A DNA stretch of 64,000 bases from Ryuthela nishihirai (Eukaryota; Arthropoda; Arachnida; Araneae; Heptathelidae), in contig JAWZYU010000018.1 of the NCBI GenBank assembly GCA_038380435.1, forward strand, positions 53,283,751 to 53,347,750, read 5' to 3'. Positions 35,481 through 47,322 of this stretch are shown piece after piece (the stretch's first letter is position 1; each line of letters begins with the position of its first letter). The notes below the pieces were generated by a model. It was not told the DNA's origin. It saw nothing but the letters and a program-made list of their open reading frames with translations, and did no database searches. Made by a program: the position numbers and the translations under genes.

Positions 35481-37521
35481 CTGACACCTCGTTAATGATA
35501 TTGTATTTAATTTTTTTATATAGTAATAATAATTTCGAATAGTCATAAATGGTGTGATGAACTATAAAATGTATGAATTTTAATATTAAGGATTTTTAAA
35601 TGTTAGTAAGAGATGAAGAGACAACAGTGGGTTCTAGCAGAAGAAGCAGAGAAAAATCACTTCCGAGAGATCAGAGATTTTCTGTCTTCAACACAGATCA
35701 GAAAGCAGTTAATAATGATAATACACTTACTCTAGATTCCGAATATTTCTGAACGAAATCTAGACACTGTTTTGAACCGATTTCTGATTACTGCTTGTTT
35801 GATCTTTTTTCGGGAAAGATGACTGTATGCAAGAGACACTGAAGTGAATTATATATATATATGGATGTAACGTTCTACATCCCTTATTTATATAGACAGA
35901 TATTGTAAATTCTGGTTGTAAATGTTTTCAGGCAGAAAAATTAGGAAAATAAAGATTTCATTCAAGTTTAAGCGACCTTGATAAAAATATCTCAATTATG
36001 TAGTTGAATGAAAATTATTTCAGTTTAAATCTTGTGATAATTTATACGTTAATTTAACTTTTTGAGTTTTAAAAACTAATATAAGGCACTTAAGTGATAA
36101 CGGATTCTAAAATATTTAGGATAGAAAGTAGATTAAATGTCCTTAAAAGTAAAATGGAGAAATCCTCGTATTCGTCATTGGCAATAAGTAAGGAATAACA
36201 AACATAATAAAAGGAAAATCATTTGATCTGAATTTTTATTTCCTGATCTTTAACCAAATGACTCTATTTATATCACACTTAAAATAATTATTGAAACCTC
36301 TGGAAACAATTATGAAATCAAGACAAAGGCAGGCGTAAGTTTCAAGTGTGTAGAGGGACATTTAGGGACCGGTAAAGAAATTTTGTAATCCAGAAATGGC
36401 ACATTTAACTTCTAGTCCATTTATCTTTCTAATGAATTATTTAGGAATCGAGATACTTTTAAGCAGCTTGTCATTTGGTCTGTGGAATTTTCAGGATGTC
36501 AGTGGTTTTCCTTTCTGGGAAAAGAAACTGGCGACCAAATAAATGGTCACTAATTACTAATAACTTTAAGAATGCAAAAATGGTTTACTGATGGAATGAA
36601 GAAAACAAAAATACTCATGGGTTTCTTGTAGAGGTCATGACCTCCATGGCCCTTTCCTTATGACAGCCGCTGAACCCAGAGAACCTATTTACTATACTGT
36701 CGAGCTTAACGTTATGTGAAATATCTGATACACTTATGAATGAGTTTTAAGCAATATCACAACTTGAAATTGTTCATTAAGCCTTTTGAAATACCGCAAC
36801 TTAAATTATTGTTCATCACGCATGAAGTCTGTTTTGATATCCGTTAAGAAATCACCTTTAATATCAAAGAATTAATCTGGAAAACAATATGAATTATTCA
36901 TCTTACAATTTTCATGAACACAATGAAACATTATTTAAGGGTTACTTCCGGTATAATTTATTGATTAGGGTAATCTGTATTAATTCCCATACAAATTGTT
37001 TGAAAACTTTTTTTAATGAAGAATTAGATATACATATCAGTAATTAACAAATCCACATTTACACAACCACATATATCAATAATTCACTATAAAAAGAAAG
37101 CTCCTGCCACATATATCAATAATTCACTATAAAAAGAAAGCTCCTGCCACATATATCAATAATTCACTATAAAAAGAAAGCTCCTGCCATTACTCTGCAA
37201 GCGTAATTATACTAATATAAAGAAAGGTTTAATAATCGATTCACGCATGCATAACGAAGTTTAATAACCAAACGTACTTAAAGATGTTTCACGGACACTG
37301 GTTTCGATACTACAAATTTTCTATTTTCTAGCATTTTATTATAAGGCCGATTTACAACTATCCATAATTAATAGCATTCATTTTTAATAGGTATTTATTA
37401 ATTATATGTATAATTTATTAACAGTTTTGTTTATACTACTCTTAAAAAACTTTTCCCTGAATTGTGGACTGAAATGATAAAACTATATAGGGTAAATTGT
37501 AAAATGATATATACATACATA
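35481..37521. other. AT-rich DNA with a 40-bp triplication
   Basis: No genes recognised. A tandem triplication lies at 37067-37189. Confidence 0.4.
37067..37189. repeat. 40-bp tandem repeat, 3 identical copies
   Basis: Units starting ccacatatatcaataattca at 37067, 37107 and 37147 are identical over the unit apart from the final base. Confidence 0.95.
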
Positions 37522-37804
37522 ATCCTCAAGCAGCCATGGACTACCTGCAATTTAATCCTCCAAATACTTCTATACTCAGTTACAGCTGTTTGCATTAAGC
37601 CATTATAGGCCAATTCTGCTCTCCCTTTCTTTTTGAGGGCTTTAGGTACACTAGTTGCAACTCTCTATACTATGATCGGACTACTTTAGAAAGAAAAACG
37701 TAGTTATGCATATGGGCAACATGGACATACCAACGTCATCTCTTTCTGCACAATATACCACACAAAGGTGATTGCTGACTCCTTCGCCTAATTCATCATT
37801 ACAT

Positions 37805-38021
37805 CAGGCACGTACCCAAGATTTAGGTTCGTGGGGAGTTCGAGAATTTTGTTTTGGGAGTCCGAGAAATCAGTTTCGGGGAGTCTCTGGGAATGGTGGG
37901 TCTGACCACTGAATAGGAAAGTTTAAAATGATATTCTGTATGGAATGAGATTTTATAGTTCTTTTTAATCTATTTTTAGTGGGGGTCTAATAGATAGAGT
38001 GTCCCTCTGAGTACATCCTGA
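37805..38021. mobile_element. Element C, short copy
   Basis: caggcacgtacccaagattt at the left and gagtacatcctg at the right match the ends of the element at 1027-1872. It interrupts the old RTE copy after ttcatcattaca. Confidence 0.6.
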
Positions 38022-38344
38022 CTTACATAGACTAATTATACTGTTTAAACTAGTCCCGGAGAAAAGTTTTTAGCTGAAAGACCGCATAGAAAACTGAAAT
38101 GGAATCGCGGGCTGTCAAACAATTTGTAATACGTAACTTATGTATAAAGAAAGCAAAAAGAAGAAGAAAAGGAAAAAAAAAAACCTAAAGTGGAGTATAA
38201 ACAATATAATTTTATTAAAATTAATTATTTTAATTATTTTAATACGAAGTTATTTCACAGAAGTTGGATTCTTTTACAAATTTAATTCATTTTTTATCAG
38301 GACCACCGACCGCCACAAAAAGAAATAACGGGTCGAAGTTTCCC
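38022..38344. other. Unidentified insertion in the old RTE
   Basis: This stretch has no counterpart in the intact LINE, including an A-rich run at 38145-38185. Its origin is unknown. Confidence 0.35.
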
Positions 38345-38453
38345 CAGGCCTGACTTAAACATTTAAAATCAGAATCATCAAGTTTCATGTTATCTTGCTT
38401 AAAAGAGGTATAAGCAGCAATCCTTATCAGCACATTGACAGTATCTGTTAGAC

Positions 38454-38662
38454 TAGGGGTTCTCAAAGTGAAGTACGTTGTAAAATATTTTGGGGTACGC
38501 CGTGAGAGGTCAAAAGTCGCTAGATCTAGTAGCAAAGTCAGTGTTTTATTTTATTCCTTTTGTTGTACTATAATTCTAGTTTTAGCTATCTATACAAGGG
38601 GTACGCCAGTTACATACATATTTCCAGGGGGTACGTGAAGCATAAAAGTTTGAGAACCACTG
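38454..38662. mobile_element. hAT MITE with perfect 8-bp TSD
   Basis: Ends taggggttctcaaag (left) and cagtggttctcaaac (right, complement), interior in the opposite orientation to the 20338 copy. The direct repeat tgttagac at 38446-38453 and 38663-38670 is the 8-bp duplication expected of hAT transposition, here into the old RTE copy. Confidence 0.93.
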
Positions 38663-39827
38663 TGTTAGACAATCCTGGAGAAAATTAAACTGAGAAGCTT
38701 GCTCAAGAGTGCTACCGTTCAAATGAAATGAAGCACCACCTGCGTGACCAATTTTCATCAGTTTAGTTTTCTCTCTGTTTATTATCAAACCTACCCTATT
38801 ACCAGTGTCCTCACCAATCCTAATGAAAGAGTTCATCTTCTCAACATCATTTTCCAAAAGGGCCAAATCATCAGCATAATCTAAATCAGAAATTTTCGAA
38901 TCTCTAGATCGTTTAAGGTCTCAATCAAATATTACACATGCGGATCAGTGGATTTCACATAATATAATAAATAACCAAACTGAAGAGAAAAGAAGAAATG
39001 CTGACTTGTCTAATTACAGTAGTAATTCTAAGCCACTTACTACAAGCCCCCATCACCGTCATATACGATCAGTGTTCCATAGAGCGTCATAACTTATCAG
39101 GTATGTTATATGATCTAACAATCAACCACAAATTATGGCGATCAACAGAATCAAAAGCCAATGTGAAATCTACAAAACTAGTAACCACAGGTTTCTAAAA
39201 CTAAACATTTCACAAGAATCTGCTTAAGCAAAAATATTTGATCTATGTATCCATTACCACATCTGAATCCACACTGTTCATCCAAAAGTTGTCCGTTAAC
39301 CAAATGCTCAATTCTATTAAGCAAAATAATGCAAACAATTTTACTCAAACATAAAGGAGATCGATTCCTTTATAATTTCCACAAGAACTTCAAGCACATT
39401 TTTTTAAAATCAGGAATAATACTATATCTGGCAAAATCCTCAAGAAAAACATCTTTATCATAAATAAAAAATTAAAAATTTTAGTCAGCCATGCAATAAT
39501 AAAAAGCATTCTCAGCTCTGAACATTTTAGTAGTAATTTTATCTCACATTGCGGATTTGTTTAGTTTTAATTTTGAAACAGCCAAAGTAACTTCAGAAAG
39601 TGATATAGGAACAACATTAAAGTCGGTAATGTAGCTATCCTAATTAAAAAGAAAATGGAAGTAGAACTAACTACAGGTAATCCTCGATTTACGGAAAGGT
39701 TATGTTCTTAAAAAGTTGGCCGTAAAATTAATATCCGTATAACAGACCCTATTTTCCCACTGAAACCCATTATTTAATGATAAATGCGGTCTTGATGAGT
39801 TTTTTTTTTTCAGATTAAAAACTTCAT

Positions 39828-39828
<1 letters not shown>

Positions 39829-39873
<45 letters not shown>
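39829..39873. repeat. (ATC)n microsatellite, LINE tail
   Basis: About 15 units of atc. It is the 3' tail of the minus-strand RTE, reading (gat)n in the sense direction. Confidence 0.95.
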
Positions 39874-42800
39874 ACAACCTCAAGCAGCCATGGGCTACGG
39901 AGGTCCAACCAGACCGTGCTGTTTAATTCTCCAAGCATACCTGTCCTGAGCTACATCTGCTGCATCTGGCCACTGCACAACAATTCTAATAAGGTCCTGT
40001 TTGACATTGTCTGCCCACCGCATCCTAGGTCTCCCTTTCTTTCTGAGGCCTTTAGGCACACTGTTCATAACCCTATTCGCCAATCTATAATTATTCATAC
40101 GGGCAACATGGCCAAACCAGCGGAATCTCTCTCTGCACAATATGCTGCTTAAAGGAGGTTGCAGACTCCTTTGCCTAACCTCATCATTAGTTACAAAGTT
40201 AAACCACCTAATACCCAAGATACCGCGTAAGCACCTAGAATCAAAAGCATCTAGTTTCCTGTTATCTTGTTTACACAGCGTCCAAATTTCACTACCATAG
40301 CTAATCCTAGAAAGAACCAAACTATTATACAGTCTAATTTTAGTCTTTAGGTGTATACGCCTTATTTCTCCACAATCTCCATAGATTCTTAAAAGTCCCG
40401 GCAGCAATCCCTATTCGTCTGTTAATCTCATGCCGCACATCACCATTATCTGTTACATAGCTCCCAAGATAATTAAACTGTGACACCTGCTCAAGACTGC
40501 AACCATTCAGATTAACTGAATCACAGCCTGCTTGACCAATTTTCATCACTTTAGTTTTCTCTCTGTTTATAACCAAACCTACTCTACTACCAGTCTCATC
40601 AACAGCTCGAATGAAAGAGTTCATCTCATCAACATCATTTGCCAAAAGGGCTAAATCATCAGCGCAATCTAAATCAGGAATTTTCGTATCTCCAGTCCAT
40701 TTAAGGCCAAAATCTTTCCCTTGAAGTGAATTTCGCACAACATAATCAATAACCAAGCTAAAGAGAAAAGGAGACAAAATGCACCCTTGTCGAACACCAG
40801 AAGTAATACTAAACCAATTGCTACAAGCCTTACCAACTCTCACACACGCCTCAGTGTTATTATAGAGAGCTTTCATTATGTTAACTAACTTGTCAGGTAT
40901 ACCATATGATCTCACAATCAACCACAAATTTTGACGATCAACAGAGTCGAAAGCCTTTTTGAAATCAACAAAGCTAGCAACCAAAGGTTTCTGAAACTCT
41001 AAACATTTCTCAAGAATCTGCTTAAGTGAAAATATCTGATCCACACATCCCCTATCACTTCTGAATTCACATTGCTCATCACGCAATTGACTGTCAACCA
41101 GATTCTTAATTCTAATAAGCACAATCATGGAAAGAACTTTACCTGGACCAGAGAGTAGGCTGATACCCCTATAGTTATCACAAGAACTGCGATCACCTTT
41201 TTTGAAAATAGGGATAACAATAGCTCTGGTAAAATCCTTAAGAACCATGCCTTTATCATAAAAGATATTCAGAATTTCAGTCATCCAAGTGGTAACCGAA
41301 ACATTCCCAGCTCTAAGCATTTATGTAGTAATTTCATCTACCCCTGGGGATTTATGAAGTTTAAGTTTAGAAACAGCCAAAATAACTTCAGATTGTGTTA
41401 TAGGGCCAACATTAAAGCCACCAATGCATCTATCATCATTGCAAACAATCGGAGTAGAACTAACTACATTGTTTAGGACATCACTGAAATGTTCAGCCCA
41501 CCTAGCCATGACAGAATCCTCCCCTTCTACAACCTTACCTTGCTTATCCTTCAATCCCTGTATACCTGTCCGTTTTCTACCACACAAAACATTAATTATC
41601 TGGTACAGCTCTCTGCTGTTGTGCTGTCTAACTGCTTCCTCGGCTTTGTCAGCCAAACCATCAAGCCAAAGATTTTTATCAGCAGCTAACTGATCTTTTA
41701 CACGTTTATTAAGTTCTCTGTAATGCTTTCTATTAGGACTAGTAGGGTATTGATTAAGGACATTCCTGCAGTTCTTTCTTTCCGAAATAAGCTCAAGTGC
41801 CTTATCACTCAGATAACTCTGTCTCTTCTGCTCCTTTTTTTCCTGCAAGAGTACTGTTAGTGTCCAAAAAAGCCTGTTTAAAATGATCCCATTCTTCCTC
41901 CACTTCAGTAGTAAGCAAACCATGACTGTCATAATGACTAAGTAACCTATCATGGTAAGCTTTGGCTATAACTGGATCTTTCAGAGCTCCAGTATTAAAA
42001 GTAAATTTATTAACCCTAGCACAACACTTTTTAAGTTTAAGTTGCAAGACACTTTTAACAAGGTAATAGTCAGATCCAATTTCAGCTCCCCTATATGCCC
42101 TGGTATTCCTAATAGAACTAGCCCATTTGCTATTAATTAATATGCAATCAATCATATTCTTATGCAGCCCATCAGGTGAAACCCATGTGTTCTTATGTAT
42201 GTCGCGGTGTTTGTAATAAGTGTTAGTTATTCTGAATCCATTGAGTTTACTTACCCGTAGGAGACGTTGCCCATTGCCATTGCAGCTACCAATACCAAAA
42301 GGGCCTATTACTCCTCCCCAAAGGTCAGAGTCGGTACCAACTTTGGCATTGAAGTCACCAAGAACAAGGGTAATATCTCCTTTCTTGACAGAATTCAAAA
42401 TATCCTGAAGTTGTCTGTAAAACCTATCCTTCTCATCCTCATCAGAATCCTCAGTGGGGGCATAACAGCAGATAACATTCAAGCCTTTAACGCTTGTCTG
42501 AAATTTTGCTGTAAGAAACCTTTCATTAATGCACTCATATCCTAGAAGAGCATCACTAGCGTGTCTGCTGAGAAGCAGACTCACGCCTTGGTGATGCTTA
42601 TTGTCGTCCCTCCCTGAAAAATAAATTTAAGATTATTTTTAAGAATCTGACCTTTATCTGTCCATCTGGTCTCTTGCAAGCCGAGAATATCTAAATGATA
42701 ACGGTGGAATTCTTGTGTGAGGACATCAAGAGAAAAAGCTCTGTGCAGAGTCCTCACATTCCAACTACCTATGGGGAGAAAATGGTTAGTGGGATGTTTA

Positions 42801-43466
42801 AAGAAACTATGTTTATTGAGAGAGGGAATGCCGACAATATCAAACAGCCCCCTAATCGCAGACATGGGGAAAAGACCCGTTCCCCCACTACTAAAGGCTG
42901 AAGCCATCTACATTGGAAGACTTCCTCCAATGTAGAATTTGACGATGCCAATAGAAGCAAAGAGTTCAAGTGCCTGCGATGACCTCTGCTCAGGATTATC
43001 CACCAGCTGATAAACATATCCTGTGGATCTATTTCACTTGGGGCTGTCAACCCACAAACAAATAGAAAATACAGCGGAAGATTTTCCCTCCACAGAATCC
43101 CACCAGTGCAGCAAAATCAGGATCCATAATCAAGCTCAGAGCCATATATCTGTCCAGTCCAGTGGGTTTATATGGTCAGCACCAGGACCCTGTGTGGTTG
43201 ACCACTCCTCAGCAGGGTAGAAAAAAAAAGAAAAGTAGCCATAGTTGTCCAGATCAGTAGGCCACACTAATCTGACAGCCCTCCCCTTCCGTTCACTTCC
43301 ACAAGAGTGTATCTCTTTTGAAAGGTACTAACGGTCTGCACCACGAGAAGGCGGGGTCGGACATTAGGTGCTAGGCCTGGCCGGTTCTATGCATCATCAC
43401 AGGGGATTGGTGCATAGCTCTCCTTCCAGTGACTACCAAGCTAACATTTACAGACATATAATACAG
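39830..43466 (-). mobile_element. Near full-length RTE-clade LINE with 10-bp TSD
   Basis: About 3.64 kb on the minus strand, flanked by aacttcatat at 39820-39829 and 43467-43476. It has a ~560-bp 5' region (42908-43466), one long broken ORF with endonuclease and reverse transcriptase domains, a very short 3' UTR (about 22 nt) and a (GAT)n tail at 39829-39873. A compact single ORF, tiny 3' UTR and trinucleotide tail are hallmarks of the RTE clade. Inserted inside the Tigger-like element. Confidence 0.92.
39895..42907 (-). pseudogene. RTE ORF: AP endonuclease + reverse transcriptase, inactivated
   Basis: In the intact family this protein nicks the target and copies the LINE RNA onto it. Endonuclease motifs, reading from 42907: SWNVRTL, GLQETRW, LGDFNAKVG and IDCILIN. 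The last catalytic motif is GSDYYLV, where the family has S-D-H, so the histidine is replaced. RT motifs: IPIFKKGDR, NYRGISLL, FVDFKKAFDSVD, SGVRQGCILSPFLFSL, the catalytic box as CADD (DCADDLALL), then INREKTKVM and YLGSYVTD. The C-terminal part has YGSEIWTLCK, RWFGHVARM and RMRWADNV. Breaks: an indel in a T run near 42608, an indel in an A run near 41840, a TAA at 41321-41323 where the flanking reading (EITT-MLRAG) is continuous, and an indel near 40365. The stop is at 39895. Confidence 0.92.
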
Positions 43467-43973
43467 AACTTCATATTTTTTATCCTTCTAAACACATTTG
43501 AATCAAAATAAAATCAATTATGCTTTTATCACTTTCAAAGTTCACACGGTTTTCGATTGTTTACATAATACCTCACAAGTATGGAAGGAATTATTTGTCT
43601 ATACTCCCACATTAGCTTATAGACTACCAAAATAAATTGCACATGCGCAAAAGTACACATGTGCCATAATATTGTAACGAATGCAATACAACGTCAGCAG
43701 AATAATACATAGAGTTTTAATTTAAAGTAAAAATTAATTCACCCCTATTATACGGATAAATAATTCTACTCATCCTCAAAACTGCTGACTAGTGCTTCAG
43801 GTGGATTAGAAAGTGGAAAGAAGTTAGAAGATGGTTGAGGAAGGGGTAGCACAATCCTCAATCACATCATCATTATCATCACATGATTCTGCTATTGGCG
43901 TAGGTAAAGGTGATGTTGTCTGCAGGCGGAAAAATGATAATAGTGTTTTTTTTTAATCATCATCTCTTTATAA

Positions 43974-46313
43974 CACTGGGCAACAAATTTTCATAAATTT
44001 GGTCATGCCTCTGAGATAATCAGATCACAAATCAGGTCATGTCTCTGAAATAAAAATAGCCATTTCTTAAAGATTTCAAGTGGCTGAACACGAATATGAC
44101 AATTAAAATGCAAAATTGGCTACGATTTCTGAGAAAGCCATAATAGTTTCTTACATAATAATACGTACATATGACATGTATCGGTAAAATTCCGCTTCTA
44201 CTTCCCACTTCGCTTTGCTCGTCGCTTGTACAGCTGCTCAGGATTATCTCTGGCGAGCGTCCAACAGTAGTCAGCCAACATTGAAATGTATCAATTTCCC
44301 TGGCATCATTTCTCCATCGTTGCAATGTCTGGTGAAAACGTTCACTGTGCTCATCACTAACAATGCCGCAGTTGTTGGGGAAGATATCTAAGTGGGAATA
44401 CAGAAAGTGGATCTTTAAGAATATATTGCAGCCAAGTTTGTGATACAGAGACAACATGTTCTTCACCAGTTTCTTGTAGTTGTCTGCCTTGAAATTCCCC
44501 AGGAATTTAGTTAATACCAGATGAAACGCGTCCCAAACCTTTTTCTCGTCACCCTGAAGCTGGTTGTCGAACATCTGGTCTCTGAACAGTTCATGGATCT
44601 GAGGATCCACAAATATTACCTCTTTAATTTTCACTTCGCTGAGACGAGGGAATTTGTCACCGAAGTACTTCAAAGCTGATGCAGTCTGGTCCATGACTTT
44701 TACGAAGTTTATCATCACACCAAGTTTGATGTGTAGGGACGGTAGCAGGATTTTGTGCATTTCTGCCAGTGCTGGGTGTTCCACACTCTTCTCTCCGACT
44801 TTCATAGATTTCCTCTGAAGCCATTTTCTCTTCACGTAGTACAAAGTCTTTGCCCAGTTGTCACATTCACATAAGAAACAGCAATGCTACGTATATCCCA
44901 GCTGCATACCCATTAACAGAGCCACTACCTTCAAGTCACAACAGAGATGTCAGCCTTACTTGCTGTATTGAAGACAGTTCAATGGCTGTTTTAGGTTGTC
45001 GTAGGTTTCTTTCATGTAGACAGCGTGTACGACCAGAATGGATGAAAATCGATTTCCATTATGTAGCAACACCACCTTGAGACTCAATTTCGAGGAGTCT
45101 ATGAATAGTCGCCATTCTTGAGGGTCATGTTTGATTCCAAGGGCATTCATCAGGCCATCTGCATCAGAGCAGAACGCAAGGTCATCTTCCTTTCTGAAGT
45201 AAGGTGCAAACTGCTCATGACGAGTTTTAAATGAAATCACTCGGACATTTTCCTTGAGAAGATTCCATTGTTGAAGTCTTGATCCAAGTAACTCTGCTTT
45301 GTTCCTTGGACATTTCAGATCATGAACAAGATCATTCATTTCTTCTTCAGTGAGAATGTGTGACGCAGATGACACACCGTGGAAGAAGTATGGATCATCA
45401 TTAGACACTGAAGGCAGCGGAGAATCCGACTTTGGTTAGCCTCCCTCCTCATCGTCTGAATCGATGGAAAATTCTTTTGGAGGTTCGGGAACGGGAAGAC
45501 CTTCGCCCTGCAGAACTGGTCGAAGAACAGATTGTATATTCGGCAACGCTATTGTCCACTTCTTTTTCCTTTTGATGCCTCCAGAAACAGGTGAAACCAT
45601 GCGGAAGTAGCAGTCATTTGCGGGATTGTTTGGCAATCTCCAAACCATAGGAACAGCAAATGGCATCGCCACTTTTTCGCCTCTTCGGAAGATTTCTTGC
45701 AGACGCACTGCAGCATATGTGTGGGGCCCAGGCCTTGTCCTGGTCCCTGATCTTGCATCCAAAATAAAACTCATACGCCGCTTTCACTATTGGAGTGATG
45801 GCCCTTTTCTGGCTTGCAAACGTCATTTCCCCGCAAATGTAACAAAATGTATCTGCACTATTAACACAATTACAAGGCATCACTACTGCTGGACTTAAAA
45901 CTGCAAGGATTACTTGTGTTGTGCTTATGACTCAGGGGTAAATGGGAGTCGCTAAAAAGACTTGCCTCTATGAGACGTCGCTTACAACTAACAATTGCAT
46001 CATATTTTGTCTGCGATCGTAAAGCCGCGATGTCATGACTCAACTGCATTGCATCAGACAATGATGGGGGTTGTGGGTATGGTGGGCTGATGCAATACAA
46101 CGAAATATGTTGTAATCTGGAGTTTAAAATGCAGCGTTGCGAAATGATTACCTATGTACTCAATGCGGACTGAGTCGTTTATACATGACCATCTCTCTCT
46201 CTCCTAAACAAGAGCCAATCGACAAATTTTATTGTCATTTTCATGTTCAGCACCTCGAAATTAGTAAAGATTGGCTATTTTCATTTCAAAGCCTTTTTGT
46301 GTGTTGCCCAGTG
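43974..46313 (-). mobile_element. 2340-bp DNA transposon of unassigned superfamily
   Basis: The ends are cactgggcaaca (left) and its exact complement (tgttgcccagtg, right), flanked by TAA at 43971-43973 and 46314-46316. The inverted repeats continue inward: left 43974-44121, right 46213-46313. They share blocks such as gaaataaaaatagcca, ggctgaacacgaatatgaca / gtgctgaacatgaaaatgaca and ttggct. The left repeat is longer because ggtcatg(c/t)ctctgagata is duplicated within it. The interior is filled by a broken minus-strand gene. Starting with CACTG and making a 3-bp duplication recalls the CMC (CACTA-Mirage-Chapaev) group, but I cannot confirm this. It is inserted in the Tigger-like element. Confidence 0.82.
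44170..45890 (-). pseudogene. Transposase-like protein of a widespread but unnamed arthropod family, broken
   Basis: Reading from 45883, the N-terminus has a cysteine cluster, FCYICGE, then YFGCKIRDQDKAWAPHIC, which suggests a zinc-binding fold. Next come MPFAVPMVW, DCYF and IQSVLRPV, an acidic DSDDEE stretch, then FIDSSKLSLKVVLLHNGN, CCDLKVVALLMGMQLGYT with CFLC just after it, LLPSLHIKLGVM, FLGNFKADNY, HFLYSHLDIFP and DEHSERFHQ, and near the end MLADYCWTLARDN. I recall similar uncharacterised proteins in many arthropod genomes. Family function is unknown to me. D of FIDSSK, D of CCDLK and E of DEHSERF are plausible DDE residues (inference). Damage: frameshifts near 45740 and 44328, in-frame stops at 45436, 44956, 44950 and 44887, more stops near 44300. 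Fits inside the terminal repeats, so it is the element's own gene. Confidence 0.75.
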
Positions 46314-47263
46314 TAATTTGTTATTGAGCAGTTCAGTTAGCCCTCTAAAAAACTGCAAGTTTCGTTCACGATTAGGAGCATTCCGTCTCTGTTAAACTGT
46401 TAGGAGAAATTTCCAAATGTATTAATGAAGCCTTTAAATAGTAGCCTCGGTCATTAGCAAAGTATTAAAGCATAGCTAAGGCCCACGGAATCAACAATTA
46501 CCATAGTATTTATATACAGTATGTATAACTGTATATAGAAAATAAGCTTGCCTATTTTATTCTACATAGTGCAGCAGACATTTGCTTTATTTCGCAGAAA
46601 GCAAATCACCTCGAATGCACAGCGAAGATACACGAATTCAAGGTTTCACCCATAACCATATATAAAGAGCAATTGATAAAGACCACAAAATAATCAGCAA
46701 ATATAGTTTAAGGGTCACTACTCCAACCCAAACGACAATATCTTAATGCAATTGTTGCATATGCAGATGTAAAATAAAATATCTTTGTCGAAAAATTTCC
46801 ATAACTACAAATTTTTTTGTCGCGTAACGAAACGGTTGTTGAGATGTAATTTCCTTAAGTGAGAAATTTCCTAGAAACTGGTTCCAATGGTTCCGTAAAT
46901 CGATGCCTACCTTATATCGTTTAGAACATCTCTGAAATACTCAGTCCACCTTCACGGGAATCCTGACCTTAAATAACTTCACGATATTTCAAGTCTGTAG
47001 CCCTCAATCTTTGTAGGCAGTCTGTCTCTAATACAAAACATTTACTATGTTCTATAATTCTCTGTTGTGCTGTCCAGCAGCTTCGTCTGTTTTGTCGACC
47101 AAGCTATGAAGCCAAAATTTATATCACCTTTCAACTGATCCCTTTATCTGTTTATTAAGCTCTCTGTAATGGTGTCTGTTCTAATTGTCAGGGTGTTGAT
47201 TTACTTTATTACACCCGTAATGTTTTCTTTATTTTTTTCAGAAATATGCTTCATCCTCTAATT

Positions 47264-47322
47264 AATAAATAAGTAACCCCTCAAGCAACTGCTTGCCACA
47301 GAGATCTGAAAAGAGCCTGCCC
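47264..47322 (-). mobile_element. SINE-A 3' fragment
   Basis: cccctcaagcaactgcttgc followed by cacagagatctgaaaag and agcctgcc is the inverted 3' half of SINE-A. It interrupts the old RTE copy between pieces homologous to about 41760 and 41800 of the younger LINE. Confidence 0.75.

Larger units (their letters stand above)
39674..46912. mobile_element. Tigger/pogo-like DNA transposon, host of two later insertions
   Basis: The left end caggtaatcctcgatttacg and the right end (complement aggtaggcatcgatttacgg) form about 20-bp inverted repeats with few mismatches, flanked by TA at 39672-39673 and 46913-46914. Both outer flanks are halves of one RTE copy, which confirms the boundaries independently. 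Without the two nested insertions it is about 1.25 kb. A minus-strand acidic stretch around 43850-43910 (D-D-N-D-D) may be the remnant of a transposase tail. No DDE domain survives. Confidence 0.8.

Noticed and set aside
37067..37189. CRISPR-like direct repeats
   Set aside because: Units are contiguous with no unique spacers, and the context is eukaryotic.
38582..38866. 94-codon minus-strand frame as a separate gene
   Set aside because: It is a chimera of the old RTE reverse transcriptase (VGLIINREKTKLMKIG) running into the inserted hAT MITE.
41424..42935. Several 60-90 codon plus-strand frames across the LINE
   Set aside because: They are antisense shadows of the minus-strand endonuclease/RT coding sequence.
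44032..44844. 270-codon frame as an active or domesticated host gene
   Set aside because: The same frame is cut by stops at 44887, 44950 and 44956 and by a frameshift near 44328, and the whole lies between transposon TIRs. It is a dead transposon gene.
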